Positions 1-5,310 of a stretch of 11,420 nt of DNA are shown here, in pieces (position 1 is the first letter of the stretch; each line of letters starts with the position of its first letter). Source of the DNA: Solirubrobacterales bacterium (GTDB lineage: Bacteria > Actinomycetota > Thermoleophilia > Solirubrobacterales > Solirubrobacteraceae); NCBI GenBank assembly GCA_003244035.1, contig QHBV01000020.1:12485-23904 (forward strand). The letters are read 5' to 3'. A program made the position numbers and the translations under genes. Under the pieces are notes generated by a model, which saw only the letters and a program-made list of their open reading frames with translations, searched no databases and was not told the DNA's origin.

Positions 1-387
1 TTCGAGGCGCTGACCGACTACTTACTTGCCCTGCGTGCGCTACTCGAGCCCGAGGGCCCGGCCAGCGGGCGCCTGGCTCAGCGCCTGGCCGTGATCTGCG
101 CCCGGGCGGACGGGCGTACGGCGCTCGCCGAGCGCACTGCGCACGCGATCTCGCTCGAGCGGGCCGTGATCGCCGGCCTTGCCCCCGCCGAGCCGGGCGT
201 CGCCACGCTTGTGGACGAGCTCGCCGAGCACCTGCGAGCGCTGCTCCGAGACGCCCTGTGCGGTCATCTCGGCGCCGATCTGCGGGCGGTCGCGGACGAG
301 CTGCTGGCGGAATCTGCCCAGACCGAGCCTGATACCGATGCGGAACGTGACAAACCGGGCGGCCGGACGGCACGCTGGAACAGATAA
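1..387 (+). CDS. C-terminal part of an unrecognised helical protein (5' end outside the window)
   Basis: Frame 1 is open from the first base to a TAA at 385-387, giving the last 128 residues of a longer protein. The visible part is rich in Ala, Leu, Glu and Arg and reads as a series of amphipathic helices. One segment (about residues 72-103) has the heptad-like look of a helical bundle. The final 20 or so residues are polar and probably disordered, ending in GGRTARWNR. There is no signal peptide, membrane segment or catalytic motif in this part. I do not recognise the family and assign no function. The frame is preferred over the overlapping alternatives because it is open from the window edge, has the alternating G/C third positions expected of high-GC coding DNA, and stops just before a run of hairpins. 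It is convergent with the ATPase gene that ends at 738. Confidence 0.6.
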   Translation, partial: FEALTDYLLALRALLEPEGPASGRLAQRLAVICARADGRTALAERTAHAISLERAVIAGLAPAEPGVATLVDELAEHLRALLRDALCGHLGADLRAVADELLAESAQTEPDTDAERDKPGGRTARWNR

Positions 388-494
388 GCATCTACCCCGG
401 TCCTCAGCCGCCCACAGCCTAGAACGTCGCCGGCGACGCGAGATGCGGCGCGAGATGCTCCAGCGCGATACGCTGGACCCCAGGCCGCTCCCCA

Positions 495-526
495 CTCGGC
501 CGCTGAAAAGGGGCCGGGAGTGTTTT
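495..526 (+). terminator. Possible intrinsic terminator for the upstream partial gene
   Basis: The arms CTCGGCC (495-501) and GGCCGGG (512-518) can pair over seven bases, including one G-U pair, around a 10-base loop that contains AAAA. Two bases of AG and a TG follow, and then TTTT at 523-526. A GC-rich stem followed closely by a T run is the usual form of a rho-independent terminator. It lies about 110 bases past the stop at 387, which is rather far. Confidence 0.4.
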
Positions 527-589
527 GCCGCCAGGCACAACATAAGTCCTGGGGCTCGTATGAAGTCAGGGGGAGCGCGACTGTAGCGG

Positions 590-611
590 CGAGCGGGCTC
601 CGGCCCGCTCG
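590..611. terminator. GC-rich hairpin, possible bidirectional terminator
   Basis: A perfect 9-bp stem (CGAGCGGGC at 590-598 with GCCCGCTCG at 603-611) closes a 4-base TCCG loop. It sits between convergent genes and would form on either strand, so it may terminate the minus-strand ATPase operon, whose last stop is at 738. Only a weak T-rich stretch follows on the plus strand, and no clear T run follows on the minus strand. Actinobacterial terminators often lack one. Confidence 0.45.
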
Positions 612-737
612 TTCTGCCCCGGGGCCGCGACGAAATCGTCCGGATGCGGCCGGGATGACTTCGCGTACACATTCACTTCGGACCCTGAGTCGCTGAGTCG
701 TGTGGATGCAGGCGCTTGGGCTTCTCGGGAGCCGTGC

Positions 738-1886
738 TCACGCCACGACGTCCGCCAGCAGCCGCTCGCGCTCGCGATCGGAAGCGAACAGGTAGCGATG
801 CATGCGCAGTAGCCCCTCGGTGTCGTGGATGTCGTCGTCGAGCTGGGGAACGAGCAGCAGCGGGCAGTCGCCCAGCTCCTCGCGCAGGCGCCTGACGTTG
901 CGCCGGTCATGCGCGGCGAGCGCGTGGTAGTCGCGGAAGTTCGCGGCGACGCGTGCGGCGAGCTCGGGGTCGAGGCGACCGACGAGCGCCGCCTCGACCT
1001 CGCCAGGCTCGTGGTCCCCGAGCACGTCGTGATGGACGCGGTTGACAACGACCCCGGCGAACGGCAGCCCACTCTGGCGCAGCGTGCGACGGAACCAAAT
1101 CGCCTCATCGATCGGCTCGTCCTGGGCGGTGCTCACGAGCAAGAACGCGGTGGTGCTCGCTCGCAGCATGCGCTCGACCTTCACGGCGCGCATGCTGAAG
1201 TCCTCAGTCATCTCCCCGAGGAGCTCGAAGAAGGTCGAGAGGTCTGCCAGCAGGTCGACGCCGGTGACCCGCCGCAACGCCGCCAGCAGCGGCGCCGCGC
1301 CGCGGCCGATCACGCGCATTCCGAGGCCCGTCGGGCGAACCAGGGCGCTCAGCGCTCCCCCTTCGAGGAATGAGGTCAACCGCCGGGGCGCCTCGAGGAA
1401 CTCGAGCGCGCTGCGCGATGGCGGGGTGTCGAGCACCAGGAGATCGAAATCGCCCTCCTGGTCGAGCTCGTACAGCTTCGCGATTGCGGTGAACTCCTGG
1501 GATCCGGACACCGCAGTGGAGAGCTCGCGGTACACGCGGTTGGACTTGATCTCCGCGGCGCGCCGTGGAGTGGGGGCGATCCGGTCGATCAGCTCGTCGA
1601 ACGTCCGCTTCGGGTCGAGCATCATCGCCCACAGCTCGCCACGGACCTCTAGACCCCCCGCTCCCGCCAGCCGCCCGAGCTCCACGCGGCGAGGCTCGTT
1701 TTCCAACGTCTCCAGGCCGAGGGCGTTCGCCAGCCGCCGCGCGGGGTCGATCGTCACGACCGCGACCCTGGCGCCGCGCGCCGCCATCCCGAGCGCGATC
1801 GCCGCCGAGGAGGTCGTCTTGCCGACACCGCCGGCGCCCGCGCACACGCACACGCGCTTGCCCTCGAGTAGGTCCGTGACGCTCAC
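738..1886 (-). CDS. Get3/ArsA-family ATPase, second gene of pair (Rv3680/BagB-like)
   Basis: This encodes a 382-residue SIMIBI-class P-loop ATPase. The Walker A motif GAGGVGKTT is at residues 17-25, a TIDPARRLANALG stretch typical of the ArsA/Get3 switch region at 45-57, and the LLVLDTPPS Walker B/switch II segment at 149-157. Order of motifs, length and the MMLDPKRTFDELI segment (88-100) match mycobacterial Rv3680 (about 386 residues, from memory), one half of a pair studied as bacterial Get3-like proteins. The lysine in the first half of the P-loop (GKGG in true Get3/ArsA) is Ala18 here, so the intermonomer signature lysine is absent. There is no signal peptide, so it should be cytoplasmic. 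The GTG start at 1886-1884 overlaps the TGA of the upstream ATPase (GTGA), implying translational coupling; a longer reading to 1991 would run into that gene and is Arg/Ala-rich filler. The pair may form a heteromer. Real substrates (tail-anchored proteins, anions or other) cannot be read from the sequence. Confidence 0.87.
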   Translation of the reverse strand: MSVTDLLEGKRVCVCAGAGGVGKTTSSAAIALGMAARGARVAVVTIDPARRLANALGLETLENEPRRVELGRLAGAGGLEVRGELWAMMLDPKRTFDELIDRIAPTPRRAAEIKSNRVYRELSTAVSGSQEFTAIAKLYELDQEGDFDLLVLDTPPSRSALEFLEAPRRLTSFLEGGALSALVRPTGLGMRVIGRGAAPLLAALRRVTGVDLLADLSTFFELLGEMTEDFSMRAVKVERMLRASTTAFLLVSTAQDEPIDEAIWFRRTLRQSGLPFAGVVVNRVHHDVLGDHEPGEVEAALVGRLDPELAARVAANFRDYHALAAHDRRNVRRLREELGDCPLLLVPQLDDDIHDTEGLLRMHRYLFASDRERERLLADVVA

Positions 1887-2836
1887 AGCTGCTCCTCGAG
1901 CCTGTCGGCGAGCAGCTCGAGCTCGGGCCTGGCGAGCCGGTCGGAGAATACGAATGGGAGCTCGAGCAGCGCCGTTCCCAGCCCCTCGCACAGGCGCGCC
2001 TGCTGCTCGAGCTGAACCGTCATCCGGGCGTGCTCGGAAAGCGCCGCCCTGAGCGCGGCCCGACCAACGGGCGTCTGCGCTCGCATCAGCGCATCGCGCA
2101 GCCCGGTCAGCTCAGCCGGCCCGAACCGCTCCGGATAGCGGGCGTTGACGATCACCGCGTCGAGCTCGAGCTGGTCGCCGGCGAGCGCGTCGCGCAGCGC
2201 CAGTGTCTCGTTGACGGGCATCTCCTCTGCAGTGGCGACAGCCACAAATCCCGTGAACGTGCGATCCGCGATCGTGGTAGCGATCGTGCGGCCCTGGTGG
2301 GCGATCGGACCGACGCGCGCGATCTCGGCGAACGTCCGTGGCGTTCGTAGGATCCCCACGCCGTGGCCCGACGCCGGGGCGTCCACGATCACCGAGTCAT
2401 ACGGCGCCGCCCCGCGCGTCCTGCGCTGTAGCTGCGCCAGCTCCCAGACCTTGCCGATACTCAGCAGCTCCCGCATCCCCGGGGTCGCCATCGCGAACGC
2501 TCCGAACAGCTTGCTGGAGCCGAGCGCTTGTCCGAGCGGCCCGGTCTTGACCCGCAGGTACTCCTCCATCGCCTGCTGGGGATCGATTGAGATCGTGAAC
2601 AGGCCAGGGGCGAGCTCCACCTCCTCGAGGGCCTCGTCCATGGGCGCCGCTTGGGAGGACGACTCGAACGCCCGCTTGACACGCTCCTGGCGGGCGAGCT
2701 CGACGACGATCGTGCGCAACCCGCGGCGGGCGCTCACGAGCCCGAGCGCGGTTGCGACGGTCGACTTCCCGACTCCGCCCTTGCCGGTGACGAAGATCAG
2801 GCGCTTGTCGAGCAGTGCGGGCACCAGTCGCAACAT
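1883..2836 (-). CDS. Get3/ArsA-family ATPase, first gene of pair (Rv3679/BagA-like)
   Basis: This is a 317-residue cytoplasmic SIMIBI ATPase. The P-loop GKGGVGKST (residues 18-26) includes the signature lysine Lys19 that reaches across the dimer in Get3, ArsA and MinD. YDSVIVDAPASGHGVG (146-161) is the Walker B/switch II region, and VNARYPERFG (230-239) fits the nucleotide base-binding loop. It resembles mycobacterial Rv3679 (about 340 residues, from memory) in length, in the FAMATPGMRELLSIGKVWE block (114-132) and in the MPVNETL segment. No cysteine-pair metal site of ArsA or zinc CxxC of Get3 is visible, so an arsenite pump role is unlikely. The ATG at 2836-2834 is chosen because it precedes the strand leading to the P-loop by a normal distance. 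An upstream ATG at 2926 would add 30 low-complexity residues and run into the divergent parA. No strong Shine-Dalgarno is seen. The gene leads a two-gene operon with the ATPase downstream. Confidence 0.87.
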   Translation of the reverse strand: MLRLVPALLDKRLIFVTGKGGVGKSTVATALGLVSARRGLRTIVVELARQERVKRAFESSSQAAPMDEALEEVELAPGLFTISIDPQQAMEEYLRVKTGPLGQALGSSKLFGAFAMATPGMRELLSIGKVWELAQLQRRTRGAAPYDSVIVDAPASGHGVGILRTPRTFAEIARVGPIAHQGRTIATTIADRTFTGFVAVATAEEMPVNETLALRDALAGDQLELDAVIVNARYPERFGPAELTGLRDALMRAQTPVGRAALRAALSEHARMTVQLEQQARLCEGLGTALLELPFVFSDRLARPELELLADRLEEQL

Positions 2837-2910
2837 ACTGAGGCGGCCTGTGAGGTTTGTCCCGGGCTGTGATGAAGGATTCCCCAACGAACGTGCGAAT
2901 ACAGGCGCGT
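2837..2910. promoter_or_regulatory. Divergent promoter region between the Get3-like pair and parA-ftsZ
   Basis: The two operons start back to back within 74 bases, so their promoters must share this stretch or lie inside the opposite coding region. I see no clear -35/-10 pair. Weak points are an extended -10-like TGCGAATAC at 2894-2902 on the plus strand and two direct copies of CTGTGA (2848-2853 and 2867-2872) spaced 19 bases apart, close to two helical turns, that could be operator half-sites. If parA starts at one of the earlier in-frame codons (TTG 2857 or ATG 2872), the shared region shrinks to 20-35 bases. Confidence 0.4.
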
Positions 2911-3708
2911 ATGAGCTCCCCGGCACTAGCAGAGACCTCCGCGACGGGCACCTGCAAGGTGGTCGCGTTCGCCAACCAGAAGGGCGGCGTAGCCAAGACG
3001 ACCACCACCCTCAACCTGGCAGTCGCGTTCGCCGAGGAGGGCCACCGTGTGATGTGCTGCGACATGGACCCGCAGGGCAACTTGACGATGTCACAGGGAA
3101 TCGACCCCGACACGCTCGAGAAGTCGATGTACGACGTGCTCGTGCACCACGTCCCGATCCGCGACATCATCCAAAAGCGGGAAATCGACGTGGCGTGCGC
3201 GTCGATCGATCTGGCGGGCGCCGAGATCGCGATGTCGACGATGATCGGCCGCGAGCGTTCGCTCCAGAAGGCGCTAAAGGGGGTCGAGCACGACTACGAC
3301 TTCGTCTTCATCGACACGCCCCCGAGCCTCGGATTGCTGACGATCAACGCGCTCACCGCGGCGCACAAGGTGATCGTCCCCGTGCAGTGCGAATATCTGT
3401 CGATGCGCGGCTTGATCCAGCTGCAGAACACGCTCGCGATGATCCGGGAGAACCTCAACCCCGACGTGGACATCGAGGGCATCCTTCCGACCCTCGTGGA
3501 CTCGCGGACGCTGCACGCCAAGGAGGCGATCGAGCTGCTCGAGGAGAACTTCGGCGAGCGCGTGTTCGCCTCCCGGATTCGCAAGACGGTGCGGTTCGCG
3601 GAGGCACCGGTGAAGGGCATGTCCGTGCTGAAGTACGATCCGGATGGTCTCGCCGCACACGCCTACAGGCAGCTCGCGAAGGAGGTCCTCTCAAATGGCA
3701 ACCGGTAA
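2911..3708 (+). CDS. parA: Orphan ParA/Soj-like ATPase
   Basis: This is a 265-residue ParA/MinD-superfamily ATPase. The deviant Walker A KGGVAKTT is at residues 24-31 with the signature lysine Lys24. DMDPQGNLT (51-59) is the ParA switch I block, and FVFIDTPPSLG (131-141) is Walker B/switch II. The C-terminal YDPDGLAAHAYRQLAKEVL is the standard Soj ending. In this family ATP-bound dimers bind DNA or membrane without sequence specificity, and a partner stimulates hydrolysis to make gradients. No parB, parS site or partition cargo is in the window, so this is not the usual parAB locus. Its direct neighbour is ftsZ, overlapping by 14 bases, which points to a positioning role in division. The ATG at 2911 gives a normal short N-terminus. 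TTG 2857 and ATG 2872 are in frame, and none of the three has a convincing ribosome binding site, so the start is uncertain. Confidence 0.88.
   Translation: MSSPALAETSATGTCKVVAFANQKGGVAKTTTTLNLAVAFAEEGHRVMCCDMDPQGNLTMSQGIDPDTLEKSMYDVLVHHVPIRDIIQKREIDVACASIDLAGAEIAMSTMIGRERSLQKALKGVEHDYDFVFIDTPPSLGLLTINALTAAHKVIVPVQCEYLSMRGLIQLQNTLAMIRENLNPDVDIEGILPTLVDSRTLHAKEAIELLEENFGERVFASRIRKTVRFAEAPVKGMSVLKYDPDGLAAHAYRQLAKEVLSNGNR
3681..3686 (+). promoter_or_regulatory. Strong Shine-Dalgarno deciding the ftsZ start
   Basis: GGAGGT lies 8 bases before the ATG at 3695, inside the final codons of parA. It is the best ribosome binding site in the window. It fixes the ftsZ start at 3695 rather than at the upstream in-frame codon at 3644 or the internal ATG at 3719. 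It also means that the long N-terminal extension of FtsZ is really translated. Confidence 0.8.
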
Positions 3709-5302
3709 GCGTGCGAGCATGCGCGAAGGGCCGCTGGCGGCCCTGTTCCGCAAGACCGCACAGGAGACGGACCCGATCGAGCTCGAGCCCCCGGCCGAGT
3801 TCGAGCCAGCGGTCAAGCCCAGGCCTGCGGTCGAGCCACCGGTCGGAGTCCAGCCCGAGGTCGGAGTCGAGCCCGGAGTCGAGCCCGATCTCCTCGAGCT
3901 CCCTGTCGAAGTCGAGCCCGGCTCTGATCAGACGCACATCCCCTCGCCCCAGGAGCGCCTTCGCAACGCGTTCTCCGCCGACATCCCGGAGAGCCTGATG
4001 GATCGTCCGGCGCCGGCGCCGGCACGCGAGTCGGAGCCGGCGACGGTGCCGGCGCCCGAGCGTGACGTGTATGCCCGCCCCAAGGTGAGCGGGGAGGTGT
4101 TCGGAGTCGCCAAGCCCGTAGGCACGCCGGTGCTGCGCGTCGTCGGCGTCGGTGGCGCCGGCGTGAACGCGGTGAACCGCATGGTGCAGGCCGAGGTCGA
4201 GGGCGTCGAGTTCCTGGCGATCAACACCGACCTGCAATCGCTGCAGCAGTCGGCCGCCCACGAGACGCTCCACATCGGCGATGCGATCACGCGCGGATTG
4301 GGCTCCGGGTCCGATCCCGAGCTGGGGCGTCTGGCCGCGCGCGAGGAGCACGACCGGATCAAGGCGCTGCTGCGAGGAGCCGACATGGTCTTCATCGCCG
4401 CGGGCGCCGGCGGGGGCACCGGCACCGGCGCCGCGCCGATCGTCGCCCAGATCGCGCGGGAGCTTGGAGCGTTGACCGTCGGGATCGTGACGCGACCATT
4501 CCAGTTCGAAGGCTCGCGACGCCGCGAGCAGGCCGAGGCTGGGATCGACGCGCTGGCCGAGGAGGTCGACACCCTGATCGTGGTGCCCAACAACCGCCTG
4601 CTGTCGGTGCTCGATCGCAACGTCTCGATGGTCGAGGCCTTCCGCGTCGCCGACGATGTGCTGCGCCAGGGCGTCCAGGGAATCTCCGATCTGGTCACGC
4701 TCCCGGGCCTGATCAACCTCGACTTCGCCGATGTCCGCACGATCATGTCCGACGCCGGCAACGCCCTGCTGGGGATCGGGATGGGGACAGGCGACCGCCG
4801 TGCGATCGACGCAGCCGAGCAGGCCGTCGCCTCGCCGCTGCTCGAGACGAGCATGGAGGGCGCCCGCTCGATCCTGCTGTCCATCACCGGCGGGCGCGAC
4901 CTCTCGCTTTGGGAGGTTAACGAGTCCGCTAAGACCGTCGCCGAAGCGGCCCATCCCGACGCGAACATCATCTTCGGCGCGATGGTCGACGACAAGCTCG
5001 ACGATCAGGTGTGGGTAACGGTCGTCGCGACCGGATACGGCGATCACCGTCCCCGGCGCCGCGACGGCGAGCGCTCGGGGCGAACTGCCGCGCAGGACGG
5101 CACCGAGGCCCGCTCCTCGCGACACGAGGAGCATTGGGAGCCACGAGTGAGCCGGATGCGTCAAGGCGCGCCCCCCTTGCCGCCGGAGCGTCGCTCCTAC
5201 ACCGCGCCGGCGGAGCGCCGCAGCTACCCCTCGCCAGCGGAGCGTCGTTCCACCTCGTTGCCGCTGGAGCTGGACATCCCAGAGTTCATTCCCAGGAGAT
5301 AG
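3695..5302 (+). CDS. ftsZ: FtsZ with a long N-terminal disordered extension
   Basis: This encodes 535 residues, against roughly 350-450 for typical FtsZ. The tubulin-like GTPase core spans about residues 145-450: VVGVGGAGVNAVNRM (149-163), AINTDLQSL (175-183), the GTP-binding loop AGGGTGTGAAP (238-248), and the T7 loop NLDFADV (341-347) with both catalytic acidic residues. Polymerisation and GTP hydrolysis should therefore be intact. The variable linker (about 451-522) ends in three ERRS repeats. The C-terminus LELDIPEFIPRR is a good FtsZ conserved tail, the docking peptide for FtsA/SepF/ZipA-type partners. Residues 1-144 are extra: a short helix-like MREGPLAALFRKT (9-21 region), a Val/Glu/Pro repeat tract (about 31-76), a PQERLRNAFSADIPES segment (85-100) and an Ala/Pro/Glu-rich link. 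No murC, ftsQ or ftsW lies next to it, so it is outside a classical dcw cluster. It may be the only FtsZ or a second one; the window cannot tell. Confidence 0.93.
   Translation: MATGKRASMREGPLAALFRKTAQETDPIELEPPAEFEPAVKPRPAVEPPVGVQPEVGVEPGVEPDLLELPVEVEPGSDQTHIPSPQERLRNAFSADIPESLMDRPAPAPARESEPATVPAPERDVYARPKVSGEVFGVAKPVGTPVLRVVGVGGAGVNAVNRMVQAEVEGVEFLAINTDLQSLQQSAAHETLHIGDAITRGLGSGSDPELGRLAAREEHDRIKALLRGADMVFIAAGAGGGTGTGAAPIVAQIARELGALTVGIVTRPFQFEGSRRREQAEAGIDALAEEVDTLIVVPNNRLLSVLDRNVSMVEAFRVADDVLRQGVQGISDLVTLPGLINLDFADVRTIMSDAGNALLGIGMGTGDRRAIDAAEQAVASPLLETSMEGARSILLSITGGRDLSLWEVNESAKTVAEAAHPDANIIFGAMVDDKLDDQVWVTVVATGYGDHRPRRRDGERSGRTAAQDGTEARSSRHEEHWEPRVSRMRQGAPPLPPERRSYTAPAERRSYPSPAERRSTSLPLELDIPEFIPRR
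3785..3922 (+). repeat. Val-Glu-Pro repeat tract encoding the FtsZ N-terminal extension
   Basis: The DNA repeats imperfect copies of a GTCGAGCCC-like unit (for example in 3862-3890), giving irregular VEP/VQP/VEPG units in about residues 31-76 of the FtsZ-like protein. The tract is acidic, proline-rich and probably extended and disordered. Copies differ at the nucleotide level but are close enough that length could vary between strains by slippage or recombination. Confidence 0.7.
5186..5266 (+). repeat. Three 9-residue repeats in the FtsZ C-terminal linker
   Basis: Residues 498-524 read as three 27-base units: ERRSYTAPA, ERRSYPSPA and ERRSTSLPL. They are basic and Ser/Tyr/Pro-rich, and lie just before the conserved C-terminal peptide. 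Synonymous differences between units (CGTCGC, CGCCGC, CGTCGT for the Arg pair) show that the repeat is retained at protein level and is not a fresh duplication. Confidence 0.75.
5294..5299 (+). promoter_or_regulatory. Shine-Dalgarno for the gamma-glutamyltransferase-like gene
   Basis: AGGAGA sits at the very end of ftsZ, 11 bases before the GTG at 5311. It supports that GTG over longer upstream readings, which would run through the ftsZ coding sequence in another frame. Confidence 0.55.
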
Positions 5303-5310
5303 ACGGCGCC

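Larger units (their letters stand above)
388..737. other. 350-base intergenic region between convergent genes, with hairpins and no gene
   Basis: No reading frame here has a credible start and protein-like composition; the frames crossing it are extensions of shadows of the neighbours. It holds a 14-base perfect palindrome at 425-438, a short direct repeat (GCGAGATGC type) around 438-458, a 7-bp stem with a 5-base loop at 459-477, and two better hairpins listed separately as terminator candidates. The region from about 612 to 737 shows nothing I can name. Its length is notable in an otherwise tightly packed window. Confidence 0.55.

Noticed and set aside
425..438. A 14-base perfect palindrome as a terminator
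   Set aside because: It has no loop, so it cannot form a stable hairpin at full length. At most it is a protein-binding site, with no other support.
1042..2052. A 336-codon plus-strand frame opposite the second Get3-like gene
   Set aside because: Ser/Arg/Pro-rich composition and complete overlap with a well-supported ATPase show that it is a shadow.
738..2836. Arsenic resistance (ArsA efflux pump ATPases)
   Set aside because: There are no ArsA metal-binding cysteines, no arsB, arsC, arsR or arsD nearby, and the resemblance is to the mycobacterial Get3-like pair.
2837..3708. A ParAB-parS chromosome partition locus
   Set aside because: No ParB-like protein and no parS-like inverted repeat (TGTTTCACGTGAAACA type) was seen in the window.
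3785..3922. A CRISPR array or tandem-repeat mobile element
   Set aside because: The repeats are in frame, irregular and inside a coding sequence. There is no spacer pattern.
2145..3998. A 617-codon plus-strand open frame
   Set aside because: It crosses the antisense of the first Get3-like gene, the divergent promoter and then parA in a wrong frame. It has no coherent protein features.
5011..5310. An N-terminal extension or signal peptide on the GGT-like protein
   Set aside because: The upstream in-frame stretch overlaps the ftsZ C-terminus, is Arg/Ala-rich and has no signal-peptide pattern; GTG 5311 with AGGAGA upstream fits better.
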